Shown here: one piece after another, positions 6,401-16,133 of the stretch
Layout: every line of letters begins with the position of its first letter
Position numbering within the stretch: the first letter of the stretch is position 1
IMG/VR virus record: IMGVR_UViG_3300048549_001710
Span: 1 to 36,845 of that record
Reading direction: 5' to 3' (one strand)
Origin: a virus
DNA: 36,845 bases
The notes under the pieces: model-generated
Told to the model about the DNA's origin: nothing
The model's input: only the letters and a program-made list of their open reading frames with translations
Databases searched by the model: none
Position numbers and translations under genes: made by a program

Positions 6401-9400
6401 ACTCCATTAAAAGAAGTTCCAATATATTGTTTCCGATCCTCAAGTGGCATCTCTCTCCACCACTCACTAATTAAATTTTGATGCATGGGATTATCTGTAT
6501 CCCACATTTTCTTACCTTTAATAACAAAAGTGGACTCATTATTTTGAGGAGACATATTAGAACCTCTCCCAACCCTTTCTTGCCTGTCGGTAAAAAACGC
6601 TTGGATCGAACCATACCGATGCGTTTGGTCTCCTATATCATCTCTAAAATTTCCGCGATGGGTCATCGTATCAGTATGCCCATGAATTAAAACTATTGGC
6701 TCAGGTGAATCTTCTTTAGTTAACAATCCACCCTGATGCCACTCTTTGAAATATTTACTATTGTAACCATTCTCTTGAAATTCTTTATCGGCATCCATAA
6801 GAAGATCAATGTCTGCCCTACTCATTTTGGACACATCCATTTCAAGTCTGCCATCTTTCACTCCGGCACTCCATGAAGGTTCCGGCATAAAGAATAACCC
6901 CTGACCTAAATTTCTTCTCTGATAGGTCTCATTACTAGTCTTTAATTTATGGTCATTAGCAAACATATCATTTCCTTCAGTCGCACGAAGAATCGTGTTT
7001 GTAATTATTGCTCTTTTGAAACTTGTTTCACCAACACCTAACCTCAATGCACCATAAGTTTTTAAATATTTTATCAATCCAAAATCGTTTTTATCTGCTG
7101 TTCTCCGCATTAAAGGATGGATCAAATGCATGGTCTGTGGGTTTTTATACCACTCTTCTGTTTCTGCCCTAGTGGCATCACCTTTAGGAAAAACTAAATA
7201 CTCTTTTCCAATATCATTACCCTGCCCTTTACGATGATCTATTGCTAGATAATTTCCGGTATCAAAATCATACCTAAATGCATCAAGTAAATTTAAATAC
7301 TCCAAGTCAGTATAGGTAGAATCTTGATCATTTAAACCCTCAAGTTCTTGAGCTAAATCAGATGTTATATCATCCATATGAACCTCGGCAATTCTAGCTC
7401 GAACCTCATCTCTTTCCTTTAAGGCGAATGCTGTAATAAGCCGGACATAGGAATCAGAATTAGTGCTATCCACCAAAACCTCATCTGTGTAGTCACTTTG
7501 ATTAAATTTATATTCCCCTCTTTTACTCTCATGAAAACTGATGTGGTCTTTATTTTTACTTTTTAAAAGTTGCGATAATCTTGCACTTGCTGTCCTTAGA
7601 TCATTTACGCTAGTTAAATCTAAATGCACAATTGGAATGCCAACCTGATCTGCAAAATCATACAATGCCTGATAGATTTTTTTTCCTGAAAAAACACTTC
7701 CAAATTGACCTGTTCCCTCTTTACCTAAATCAGTTGTATCGAGCCGGATTACAAATGGGAAATCTTGATCTTTTCTTTCATTGATAATGTTTATTTTAAA
7801 TGAAGCTCCACCCTTCCAACCATCTTTGATTTTAGCTTCAGAATTGCTGTCAGTAATTTTATAAGTGATCCCATAATCATCAATAATTTGATCCTCAGTC
7901 ACCAACTGATTTCCATCAATATCTGAAACCTGACTTAAATTAAATCCTGAATCCAATTCTACTTTGATACCATCATAATTAGAAAGCACTTGCTCCAACT
8001 CGTTCCCTAAAGCTTCATAACTATCTTTCTTCCAATCAATCCTTGCTTGCTCATTATACTCAGCATCAATAGGAGGTTCCATGCCAAGTCCGAAATCAAT
8101 TTTCTGAGTGGCGAATATATCTTGATTTCCTTTAGTTGCACCAATTAAAAATGATCCAATTCTATCGACCTGATTTTGATTATCTTCATGTGGATTTAAA
8201 GCCCACTCGATCAATGATTCGTTTAAGCTTTCACCATCAATATTAAAATCAGAATCAGGGTCTCTAAGGATGGTTTCAATTTCTTTATCGGTATACCTGT
8301 CAAACGAAGATGGTAATGCGATAAACCCATTTGTTTTATTTGAAGTTACATATTTCTTTTTGCCTTTTGAGGGGATAGTTGAATTTTCACTTCCTTGACC
8401 GGACAGCATCGGCATGTAATTAAATTTTGCATTTTTGTAATCATACGCATACCCACTCCTGTTTTCAGTATTGAGTCCGGCTAATGCAGAAACATCATAA
8501 CTCTTAAAAGCGTTTTTCATTTTATTACGCTCAGGGTCTGAGAACCATTCGTTATTATTTGGATCAACAATTCGCTCACCTGATTCCTTCATGCCCATTG
8601 CCATAACATAAAGTTCATTCTCTCCTTTACCCAATGGATTAATCTGTCCTTCATCTGTGCTTTCGCTCAAAACAGATTGTGCATGTTCAGCAAAATTCCT
8701 TTTAAAATCATCCACACTTATTCCATCCGGAAGTAATCCGGCATGTGCCATTATTTCTATGTTATTTTCAACAATGTCGGCATCGTATGCCATTACCTTT
8801 AAGTTAGGATAAATAGTTCTACCCATGCGAGTGTAAGGCTTTTTAGGGCTTATTTGCCAAGCGTAAGGAGTAACGCTTCTTTCAAAGAATGGATTGTAAT
8901 CTGATCGATTTTTCCATGACGCTGAACGATATCCAAATTTCAGCATTTGTCTTTTGTCAATTGCCGATTGGATCATATCAATAACAGAGTTTACAGCATT
9001 ATTATATTTGCCTGACATTCCAAAAACTTGACGAGTCTTCCAATGTAAATTTTTCCCTTCGTTACCTTTTCCAATTCCGGTGAACTTCCCTGCTTCCCCT
9101 TCGTTGCTCCGAAGTGCATCTGCTTCCAAAAGTTGATTGTATTGAGTTGAGTCTTTTACATGGAAATGAGACGCAAGTGCCATATTAACACCAATGCCCC
9201 CAAACAACTGAGTGAATCTTTCATTTGCAGTTTGTCCATCTTCAGGAGCGTGTTTTCTTCCGGTCTCAATATCTTCTGCTCGTTGAGCTAAATGCTTTTG
9301 TTTTTCTTTTGTGTAATTATTAAAAACTTTCTTAACCTTATCGTTTGATAACATTGCTTCCGAAATTATAGACTTGGCATGTTTTTCAGTCTTGGGGTCA

Positions 9401-11373
9401 AGGACTCCCATTTTAGTTAATGCAGTCTTCATCGCGTCAAACAGGGAATGACGAATGCCCTTGTTCATATTAGCAAACGCATTTGGATTTTCCTGAGTTG
9501 CTAGGCTCCATTGCTCGGCTCCAATTTCCTCAGATAATAATCCGGCATCACCCTTGCCATTATAATTCACATCAACAAGATTTCCCTTATTGTCCAATTG
9601 TCCGGTAAACCCAAGTTGATGAGCATATTCAGGTATGCTTGGCATGATTGCCATTGCGTAATCCTTGGCGAATTGAAATGCCTCTTTGTTAACTTTAACA
9701 CCTCCTAAATTTTTTCCGTTCTCATCGGTGTAAATAAATTCAACACCATTATCATCTTGGTATTTTTCTAAGATTGCCCTGCGAGTCATCGGTGCTGAAC
9801 CAAGTAATTCCTTCATCGCATGATGACCATGTTCATGAAGAAATTTTTGAGACGCAATTTTAGTTCCTTCTTTTATATATTTTTCATTAATATAAATCGT
9901 TCGAGATTTACCATCGTAGAATGCCGGAGGTACTTTACCTTCTTTTACTTTAGGAACCTTAATGTCCGGTGATCGATTTTTATTTATTGTTTCTCTTGCA
10001 AAATCATCACTCACAAGTTCCATTCTAAAATTACCAAGTCCGGCTAATTCATCGAGTGTAGTAAGTGCGACTTTGGACATATCATCCAAACCTTTTATTG
10101 CTTCAGCAGTTTCTCTATTTCCCTGCTGTTTTTTCTTTGCTATGTAATTATCAACTCCGGTCTGCGAACGCTCAGAAAGTGATCCGTCCGAATTAAATGC
10201 TGAACGAGATTTTCCTGATCCTCTCTGTCCACCAATAGCACCAACAGGACTACCCATTCCCATGCCCATTCCGGTAGCATATCCAACTTCCTCTGCGGAC
10301 TTACCCTTTAGTCCCTCCATTGCTATTTGCATTGCCCCTGCTCCCAATCCTGCAACAAAAGAATCAAATGCAATATCATACATTTGAGTTCCCTTCATAT
10401 TATACAAAGCTGTTGCTGTTTTTCTCGTAGCTTTGCTCACCTTGTCGCTTGTTGCAAGACGATGTAAAAATCTAGAATGCGAAGAAGGTTGAGAAAATAT
10501 ACTTGCGATTTCTCCAAGTTCCCTGCCTGTCTTTCCGGCAATTTTCGTTAAGACTTCTCCGGCATAAGAAAAAGAAATTGCAGATGCGATTGGGGCTACA
10601 ATGGGAGTAGTAATTCCACCTAGAGTTCCGGCAATTGATGCACCCTGAAGAACAGAATATCCTCCACCAATTTTCGCATTGTCTGAAAGTTTTTTTGGAA
10701 GACCTAAAACATCACTTGTTTTTAACAATCCATCACCTACACCTTTTAATGCGAATGCAGATGCTTTAGCAGATTCTTTCAAGCCTTTCCTGACCATTTT
10801 TGATCCACCCTTCAACGCGATTGCTGATGGTAATAAATTTGTGGCATCTGTAAAGTCTGCCAAAAATGAAACCTTATTTTGGAATTGATTGGTAGTCGCT
10901 TTTATAAAAGCTTCCCTAGCATCATTGAAATAATTCATTTCAAACTTATGCCGACTCCATGCCCTCTCTGCTCTTTGCTCTAAACTAAGCTCAGAATTAA
11001 AATGATCTTTAATATTACCTACCATTACTTTGTAGGAATTATAGGTATCTCTAGCACCTAGTTCGGCACTTCGGAAAAAGCTTCCCCATGCGTCTGCCAT
11101 ATCTCCATCCTTGTCACCCAAACCTAGCATAGACATAGTCATGGACTTACCATTCCAAGCTTGTGGAATTTCCTCAGTCACATAATCAGATAACCCTTCA
11201 GGAACAGCTTTGGCAAATTCCCACATTGCTTCACCATAACCACGATTTTCTCTCCTCATCCAATCCTGAATGAAGTATTCCTTTTCCCTATCCTCCGGAG
11301 TTATTGTCTCAGTTTTATAGTCAATCTTATCTGACTCTTTAAAACTCTCTTCAAGTTTTGAGTAATCAATCAT
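3352..11373 (-). CDS. Giant polyvalent-type internal virion (ejection) protein, 2673 aa
   Basis: One uninterrupted frame of 2673 codons, over a fifth of the window. Residues about 238-275 and 330-380 are Gly/Ala-rich hydrophobic segments, as in ejected proteins that insert in membranes. HEHGH at 513-517 fits a zinc-metallopeptidase HExxH site. Around 1555-1660, IHGHTDTM followed by HRYGSIQAFFTDRQERVG and a later FVIKGKKMWDTDN resemble ADP-ribosyltransferase domains of phage polyvalent proteins. Residues about 1885-1990 (GYVVAPEKETEFIIP, later GGWLSDDRGFMLDVAF) resemble a domain common in large phage proteins. Residues 2300-2365 form a very basic helix, and 2420-2470 contain GAGVKDKVTSFVIALM with MDRW. 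The start is an ATGA overlap with the 828-aa gene. The ejection role is inferred from size, neighbours and composition. Confidence 0.8.
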   Translation of the reverse strand: MIDYSKLEESFKESDKIDYKTETITPEDREKEYFIQDWMRRENRGYGEAMWEFAKAVPEGLSDYVTEEIPQAWNGKSMTMSMLGLGDKDGDMADAWGSFFRSAELGARDTYNSYKVMVGNIKDHFNSELSLEQRAERAWSRHKFEMNYFNDAREAFIKATTNQFQNKVSFLADFTDATNLLPSAIALKGGSKMVRKGLKESAKASAFALKGVGDGLLKTSDVLGLPKKLSDNAKIGGGYSVLQGASIAGTLGGITTPIVAPIASAISFSYAGEVLTKIAGKTGRELGEIASIFSQPSSHSRFLHRLATSDKVSKATRKTATALYNMKGTQMYDIAFDSFVAGLGAGAMQIAMEGLKGKSAEEVGYATGMGMGMGSPVGAIGGQRGSGKSRSAFNSDGSLSERSQTGVDNYIAKKKQQGNRETAEAIKGLDDMSKVALTTLDELAGLGNFRMELVSDDFARETINKNRSPDIKVPKVKEGKVPPAFYDGKSRTIYINEKYIKEGTKIASQKFLHEHGHHAMKELLGSAPMTRRAILEKYQDDNGVEFIYTDENGKNLGGVKVNKEAFQFAKDYAMAIMPSIPEYAHQLGFTGQLDNKGNLVDVNYNGKGDAGLLSEEIGAEQWSLATQENPNAFANMNKGIRHSLFDAMKTALTKMGVLDPKTEKHAKSIISEAMLSNDKVKKVFNNYTKEKQKHLAQRAEDIETGRKHAPEDGQTANERFTQLFGGIGVNMALASHFHVKDSTQYNQLLEADALRSNEGEAGKFTGIGKGNEGKNLHWKTRQVFGMSGKYNNAVNSVIDMIQSAIDKRQMLKFGYRSASWKNRSDYNPFFERSVTPYAWQISPKKPYTRMGRTIYPNLKVMAYDADIVENNIEIMAHAGLLPDGISVDDFKRNFAEHAQSVLSESTDEGQINPLGKGENELYVMAMGMKESGERIVDPNNNEWFSDPERNKMKNAFKSYDVSALAGLNTENRSGYAYDYKNAKFNYMPMLSGQGSENSTIPSKGKKKYVTSNKTNGFIALPSSFDRYTDKEIETILRDPDSDFNIDGESLNESLIEWALNPHEDNQNQVDRIGSFLIGATKGNQDIFATQKIDFGLGMEPPIDAEYNEQARIDWKKDSYEALGNELEQVLSNYDGIKVELDSGFNLSQVSDIDGNQLVTEDQIIDDYGITYKITDSNSEAKIKDGWKGGASFKINIINERKDQDFPFVIRLDTTDLGKEGTGQFGSVFSGKKIYQALYDFADQVGIPIVHLDLTSVNDLRTASARLSQLLKSKNKDHISFHESKRGEYKFNQSDYTDEVLVDSTNSDSYVRLITAFALKERDEVRARIAEVHMDDITSDLAQELEGLNDQDSTYTDLEYLNLLDAFRYDFDTGNYLAIDHRKGQGNDIGKEYLVFPKGDATRAETEEWYKNPQTMHLIHPLMRRTADKNDFGLIKYLKTYGALRLGVGETSFKRAIITNTILRATEGNDMFANDHKLKTSNETYQRRNLGQGLFFMPEPSWSAGVKDGRLEMDVSKMSRADIDLLMDADKEFQENGYNSKYFKEWHQGGLLTKEDSPEPIVLIHGHTDTMTHRGNFRDDIGDQTHRYGSIQAFFTDRQERVGRGSNMSPQNNESTFVIKGKKMWDTDNPMHQNLISEWWREMPLEDRKQYIGTSFNGVNIADVIDSVVWQWRTYSPSSRYRKTKIPTLVSYLTKLFEGDKILNDGAGRLDSPMGRFMESVMDQSFKENLNKVFIAGRRGEDDVLANLPPKAMEEIVMQGYHEKGLNWNMFESPSSIETNISDPSKSTDNSINTYLYKKHGFDLFKMHEEYGGRTYAVVDAKSQAKVWGDEGDLKRQEFTFANEGTILAMPYTMLTDDTAQHFDNLIEDMRKNPYGFTIDQSNLIHAKTGYVVAPEKETEFIIPNQEMNRTALWNYIKTHAHRFKKDGAHLGGWLSDDRGFMLDVAFPVNNYLDAVRMAIWGDQDSIYDIDTETEIKTRKDDGELSVPENFPFTTEEVRKQAPKDALAFADARWRNKGAIRHESIEANRGQISDGVRKSMLNSLLFMPSVPSEVMSKDTKMNFPMLSYDNDKTEIQLTKNSKNWTQSHWDQYFSDNALADAMMKKLGKRYATPENWEKIHQLRLNSVSSFDIPAPPTKFLDYVNDIDQLIGWLDSTMATNPEFIELAKEGYESAKELHDIVKPPEMIAQSFIWGLLSRMLDPYNQEAGWLRTTNYKPMWNAIFQSIDGNYEMEKGTFYDMSAVADEKYGAGWRSQKGYKDFDVKIGELESEIEPTKIDYRSLAESSPLYQEAVSLGELPKSKLNKLRTRIVNKLKKKEKKRVDKIKDRLTAIGKQKKAYIDSRIKKLPKKERVALASEAERRNIEDQPDTFTDIVANMFNDQKSPVSAGNNAKQNIQAIHDMLVKWNGRWKELTGIFNDKSLNGQQIREKMWSTGFLGAGVKDKVTSFVIALMADPNVVIMDRWQFVNVWEHQIQGAVQNRLQKVNEIIADPEASKTAKEFAEKQKKEYVKFGVSPYRVDAKGVPEDRSGYYKTIGSQLDDPVEHAMYRTLEYMFSDLAKQVGKKRKDYAWIDSAFAMHWVTWNMIKKEAVGHSSFDILGELAVAGKFPATEADRDAFVDDFMGRPKYTEKNERLPKQEKTRRTRFVQDAYGKPIEEIKETNLEGEENIYFKGV

Positions 11374-13856
11374 CTTCCAAAATTATATCGTTTCTCATAT
11401 GAAGACCCTTCGTTTGCTGTCTCAAAAAAGTTATTTTTTTCGTAGTTCAGTTTAGCGACTAATGCCTTATTTAGTTCTAGTTCCTTACCTGATAATGTTG
11501 ATTGCTTTGACTTTAATTCATTAATCTTCGCATCATATTCTTCAGCACGATAGTTACCTAAATCATTTAGCATATCAATCCCTCCAATTGCCCAACCAAT
11601 ACCACCTGAAACCAAACCTCCCATAAAAGATATTCCAATCTTTTTTAGTACTGATTTACCAAGTGCCTTGGATGCTTTTTCCGCTACTTGTTGATCAAGT
11701 TTTTTCGTAACAGCTTTCTTTAATTTAGCTTCACCTTTTTTTCCGAACCCAAATTTCTTTGTGTCGTTTGGATCAATACCAACAAGCTTTGCCTGTTTTG
11801 CTAATTCCTTTGGATTGTCCAATTTGTCAGATAGCATCTTATTATATTTTTGCTTAGATGTCATACCTCTATCCATATTATCGAAAATAGCTTTGTCTTT
11901 CCCTTTTATATTTTCGCGAATAGTTCGATTTAAGTTAAGTGCATTTTCTGCTTTATTTGAAAAATATCCGGTTGCCGATGCCCCTGCAGAAAACCCTGCT
12001 CCACCTCCAATTAGATTCCGTCCGTTCTCACTTTGGTCTGCTCTATTGGATACATTCTTTTTAATGTCGTTTAAAATATTTTTAACCTGTTCGTTGTAAT
12101 TCTTAGTTGCTGTTGTCCCCAACTCTTTTTCATTGCGAGGTTTTTCACTATCGGTAAAGCCTTGCATTATTTCTCCGGCACTTGCCTCAACAGCTTCAAA
12201 TTCATTAAGTGTTAATTCTCCATTTTCCCACAACTGATTCCCTGCAATACCAAATGCACTATTTACTCTCTGAGATTTCTCAGGAGTGTCTATTACAATT
12301 TTTGATAAAAATTCTTCCCTAGACATTCCTTTCTTAATCGCATTTCGAGCATGGGCAATATCGGTCTCCATTGGAACAGCTTGGTTTTTATATAAGCTTT
12401 CAATTCCACCCTGCATAAACTCAGAAATTCCACCTAGCTGTGTATCAATTTCACCAAGGGTTAATCCACCATATTGATCCTGAACTCCCTTGAAAATTCT
12501 TGGCACATATTTATTTGTGTCAGACATAAACTTACCTTGTAATGCTCCCATTACATCCTTCATGAAAAGTAAATCATTTGCGGTAATCTCGCCTCCTCCA
12601 TATTGAACAATCTCCCCTGCTTCATAAGGTTTTGAAGTAGCAGGGTTTATTAATTTATGAAATTGTCCACCTTCTCCTATGTCTTTTGATGTTACTTTAT
12701 ATTCACTACCAATTTTTTTGTCATACCATCTATTTACATTTTCGTAAAAAGTTTGCGACCCCTGAATCCGATTAACATCTTGATTTGATAAAACCCCTGC
12801 TCCCTGTGCCAATTTAGCTAACTTGATTAGGGCAACTGATGCACTCACAGGGTTTCCTACGAAATACTCTTTTAGACCTTCAGGGTCATTAGGGTTTTTC
12901 ATCACATAAGCTAAAGCATTATTTATCAATAAGTCAGTTTGTCGAAGGTCACCCATGCTGTCCATGACTTGCTTAAATTCACCAAATCCAACTAACTCAG
13001 CTATTTCATTTGCGGTCTTCCGAACTCCTCCGTCAGGCACAACCAATGATTCTAATTGCTTGGTCAATGTATCAATTTGTTCCTGTGGTAAATTTAAATT
13101 TGTAATGACAGAATCAACGGCATTTTGCATTTCACTCTGCGACAAAAAGTTTAATTCTTCAAGCTGAGTGCCATCACCTTCCTTTTTCATCATCCCCTGT
13201 TTAATGGTAGGTAAAAGAGCAGAGTTATATCTTCCTAACCCCATTGCCTTGTTAACCTCCTGAACAGACTGAGTGGCTAAAGAAACATCACCTCCCTGCT
13301 CCTTAACATATTTTAAATATTCCTGTGATCTTGTTACCGGAGTAACATCTTTATTTTTAGGATCACTACTCCATGCTAAGTAAGCATTCTTTGATTTAGA
13401 TAAATTTGTTTGAAGTTCTAATTGCTCGTTTTGATTTTGAATTAAATTTGTCTGCTGTTGTATTTGATTTTTTCGAGCTTCATTAACTTCAAACTCTTGT
13501 TTGAATTTCATACCTTCTCGGTATTTTTTCATTGCTTCTTGCACCCCTCCGGCATCACTTAAAAATTTCTGCCCTTCTTTATCTCGGTACTTCTTGTCTT
13601 GTTGAATTTGTTGAATTTCAAATGGAGACATATTTCTTTCTAGAGCTAAATCCCTAAATTCTTCTGTCTGCATAAAGTCATCTGCTAGTGCTTCTGCTTC
13701 TTTCTTTTCAAAATAAGCACTACCTATGTTTTTTACAATTCCTCCAATTATTGCACCATTTTGTGCCATTGCTCTAGCTTGAGCTTCAGCACCTCTTTGA
13801 AGACCTGAATAGTCTCCGCGATTAACTTGTATGTTTGAAAAATATGGTGATGCCAT
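11370..13856 (-). CDS. Internal virion (ejection) protein, 828 aa
   Basis: An 828-residue, largely helical protein. The N-terminus is Ala/Gln-rich (AEAQARAMAQNGAIIGGIV). A Gln/Asn-rich likely coiled coil follows at about 115-165 (KNQIQQQTNLIQNQNEQLEL). A Gly-rich hydrophobic segment lies near 742-765 (GISFMGGLVSGGIGWAIGG) and resembles a membrane-inserting stretch. Such features are usual for the internal core or ejection proteins of podoviruses, stored in the capsid and released into the envelope before DNA. It sits between the 644-aa and the 2673-aa proteins, with an ATGA overlap to the latter, so the three are probably made together. No enzymatic motif is seen. Confidence 0.7.
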   Translation of the reverse strand: MASPYFSNIQVNRGDYSGLQRGAEAQARAMAQNGAIIGGIVKNIGSAYFEKKEAEALADDFMQTEEFRDLALERNMSPFEIQQIQQDKKYRDKEGQKFLSDAGGVQEAMKKYREGMKFKQEFEVNEARKNQIQQQTNLIQNQNEQLELQTNLSKSKNAYLAWSSDPKNKDVTPVTRSQEYLKYVKEQGGDVSLATQSVQEVNKAMGLGRYNSALLPTIKQGMMKKEGDGTQLEELNFLSQSEMQNAVDSVITNLNLPQEQIDTLTKQLESLVVPDGGVRKTANEIAELVGFGEFKQVMDSMGDLRQTDLLINNALAYVMKNPNDPEGLKEYFVGNPVSASVALIKLAKLAQGAGVLSNQDVNRIQGSQTFYENVNRWYDKKIGSEYKVTSKDIGEGGQFHKLINPATSKPYEAGEIVQYGGGEITANDLLFMKDVMGALQGKFMSDTNKYVPRIFKGVQDQYGGLTLGEIDTQLGGISEFMQGGIESLYKNQAVPMETDIAHARNAIKKGMSREEFLSKIVIDTPEKSQRVNSAFGIAGNQLWENGELTLNEFEAVEASAGEIMQGFTDSEKPRNEKELGTTATKNYNEQVKNILNDIKKNVSNRADQSENGRNLIGGGAGFSAGASATGYFSNKAENALNLNRTIRENIKGKDKAIFDNMDRGMTSKQKYNKMLSDKLDNPKELAKQAKLVGIDPNDTKKFGFGKKGEAKLKKAVTKKLDQQVAEKASKALGKSVLKKIGISFMGGLVSGGIGWAIGGIDMLNDLGNYRAEEYDAKINELKSKQSTLSGKELELNKALVAKLNYEKNNFFETANEGSSYEKRYNFGR

Positions 13857-13858
13857 GA

Positions 13859-15793
13859 CTATAAATATTTTTTGGTTAATCCTCCGGTGACCCCTCCAAC
13901 AGCACCTCCAACAATACTACCCCACATTGAAGACTCCCCTGCTTTTCGAGTTGCCTCGGCTCCGGCATATGAAGAATTATAACTATTTAATTCAGCTTGT
14001 TGATTCGCTTCAAATTGCGCCCCTTGTGCCGGATTGTAAAGTTGTGGACTTGCGCCAACTCCGGCATATGCATTTCCATAAACAGCTTGCCCTGCTTGGT
14101 TTTGAACTCCGGAGGGTCTGCCTAAAATCGCTTGAAATGGGTCTGCCGAAGTTGCCTGTTCGATACCAACTCGTTGAGTTGCATATCCCCGATCCATCTG
14201 TAAACCCTGTTGATATAATTGATCATTAATTTGTTTTTGAGATATCGCTCTATCCATCAAGCCCATTTGGGTATTCATGACTTGTCCGGCAAAGTTCTGC
14301 CTTTGAGTTTCTCTTGCTCTTGATGCTTGTTCACCAAAATTTAATTCTGCTAAAACACCTGAGAAATCCCTGCCTCGACCTCTTGCGGATGATGCCATTC
14401 TAGCACCTTGTTGCGCTGTCCTTAACTCTCTTGCGGTAAGTCTGCCTCCGGCTTGCATTCCCCGTTGAGCCTGATCAAGCATTTGTTGATTTAAACCCTT
14501 AGCGGACGCTTGTCCTTGTCTTTGTGTTCCGGATTGTATTTGTGATGGATTACCCTTTTCTGCTATAAATGCGTTTTTTCGTTTTTCCTCGATAAGTTCT
14601 AGTCTTTTTTCTCTTGATGATTCTTGAAATTTTTTCTTGTCGTTGGCATAGGCATAAAGCTTTCCTTCCCACTCATTGTCTGCCCAATCGTCTTTCATAT
14701 TCTGCCAACTTTCAGACTTATCCCAATCTAATGTATTCTGCTGATATGAATCCCCAAACATTTGTTTTTGCTCATCATAAGACTTTTCAAAACTTTCTAG
14801 ATCAGTAACTGATCTGTCATAATTGTTTTGCAGTTGACCTTGTCGCATTGTCGGTTGTGGATTATCCACTAAACCAAAAATGTCATTTGATTGATTACGA
14901 GGAATTGCAGACATTTCCCCAAGTCTTTCAGTTTCATCAAGGGCATCTTGAATGCCTCCCTGCTGACGATAAAGATCAGTCGCTTGCTGTCCATATTCAC
15001 CAACCAATCCCAATTCATTGGCAATTGTGCTTCTTTGTTCCCGTTGCCTTAAATCTTGTTCAAATTTTTGAGCGCCAAGAAATTCTCCGTTTTCATCAAA
15101 CCCTGCTTGTCTAGTAGTTTTAGTTCCATCTTCATTGAAATATTCAGTCTGTTGCCGACCACCTACTAAATCTGTGATTCCACCACTATAAACATTCTTC
15201 CCTGCCGATTCTATTCCAACATACTCGCGAACGATTCCGGATTCAGGATCGGCAACTTTATTTGTGTTCCCTCGTTCGTAAAAAGGCGCTCCTGCACCGG
15301 ATTCCGGAGCAACAACATCTTGACCTGTGTTAGCCTTGTGTTCTGCTGTCCACATATTCCATCGACCTACGATATTTTTTTCACTATCGTCTCCATATAC
15401 AAAACCTTGGTTGTGGGCATTTTCCCACCATGTTCCGTCTGCATCCTGACCTTTTAATATTTTATTATACAAACCAAGAGATGGATCAACCTCCCGTGCT
15501 TTTGCTAAAATCGCATCCTTTTGATTGTCAAATTTAACATACTTACTTCGATCAAAATTCTTATCGTCCGTAACAACATACCCTTCTTGGTCAACTTGTT
15601 TTCGCTCACCTACTAAAGCGTTTTTTGCAATTTTTTGTTCGAGTCGTGCGTAAGCAGGTCTCCCTGAATTTTCATCAGACTCTGCTCGATAAAGAGCACT
15701 TGCCATGTCAACTTGTGCTTCTAAGGCTTCACGCATTGACTCTCCATAATTAATAGGAGTGGGTGGGTTATAAGTGGTTTTTGAACTAGACAT
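13859..15793 (-). CDS. Internal virion (ejection) protein, 644 aa
   Basis: A 644-residue protein very rich in Gln, Ala, Gly and Arg. The first 200 residues are charged; the middle third is helical with repeated QG and RQ content (for example QMLDQAQRGMQAGG); the last 25 residues hold a Gly-rich hydrophobic stretch (SIVGGAVGGVTGGL). This composition matches capsid-internal ejection proteins of P22- and SU10-like podoviruses, where such hydrophobic ends are thought to enter membranes. Its start overlaps the upstream 115-aa gene by eight bases and its stop lies two bases before the 828-aa gene. Confidence 0.65.
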   Translation of the reverse strand: MSSSKTTYNPPTPINYGESMREALEAQVDMASALYRAESDENSGRPAYARLEQKIAKNALVGERKQVDQEGYVVTDDKNFDRSKYVKFDNQKDAILAKAREVDPSLGLYNKILKGQDADGTWWENAHNQGFVYGDDSEKNIVGRWNMWTAEHKANTGQDVVAPESGAGAPFYERGNTNKVADPESGIVREYVGIESAGKNVYSGGITDLVGGRQQTEYFNEDGTKTTRQAGFDENGEFLGAQKFEQDLRQREQRSTIANELGLVGEYGQQATDLYRQQGGIQDALDETERLGEMSAIPRNQSNDIFGLVDNPQPTMRQGQLQNNYDRSVTDLESFEKSYDEQKQMFGDSYQQNTLDWDKSESWQNMKDDWADNEWEGKLYAYANDKKKFQESSREKRLELIEEKRKNAFIAEKGNPSQIQSGTQRQGQASAKGLNQQMLDQAQRGMQAGGRLTARELRTAQQGARMASSARGRGRDFSGVLAELNFGEQASRARETQRQNFAGQVMNTQMGLMDRAISQKQINDQLYQQGLQMDRGYATQRVGIEQATSADPFQAILGRPSGVQNQAGQAVYGNAYAGVGASPQLYNPAQGAQFEANQQAELNSYNSSYAGAEATRKAGESSMWGSIVGGAVGGVTGGLTKKYL

Positions 15794-16133
15794 TATTTAT
15801 CCTCCTGAAAAAGTTTTCACTTTTGTAATAGTTAATTTTTTTATTTTTTAAAGCCCTACCAAATCCAATATAAGAAAGTTTAAATGGAATCTTGCTCCAC
15901 CATTGCTTGAAGCAGTTTTCACCTATTGCGAAATGCACATACCAAGCATCTGCATCATCATGCTCAATCCATTTATTTATTGGGCAACCATCATTTTTTT
16001 TGACAGGTTTTGCTAATAAAATTGAATTAGGATCAGAGTAAACAAATCCATGTTCCAAATAAATACTCACATCGCGAAAGAAATCTTGATTGATTTTATC
16101 GTAAAATTTAACTGCTTTTTCTAACTTCGTCAT
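15786..16133 (-). CDS. Conserved-type small phage protein beside fibre genes (115 aa)
   Basis: A 115-residue protein containing DDADAWYVHFAIGENCF followed by IPFKLSYIGFGRAL and a basic end. The pattern 'aromatic-VH-hydrophobic ... P-hydrophobic ... IGF-R' is recalled from uncharacterised proteins in many marine phages, commonly between the fibre genes and the internal virion genes. It joins the fibre gene by an ATGA overlap. A chaperone or assembly role would fit its place, but there is no direct evidence. Confidence 0.65.
   Translation of the reverse strand: MTKLEKAVKFYDKINQDFFRDVSIYLEHGFVYSDPNSILLAKPVKKNDGCPINKWIEHDDADAWYVHFAIGENCFKQWWSKIPFKLSYIGFGRALKNKKINYYKSENFFRRINNV

Noticed and set aside
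3352-11373. N4-like virion RNA polymerase inside the giant protein
   Set aside because: The size and position suggest it, but I could not find the single-subunit polymerase motifs (the catalytic Asp motifs and the HD motif) in the translated sequence.
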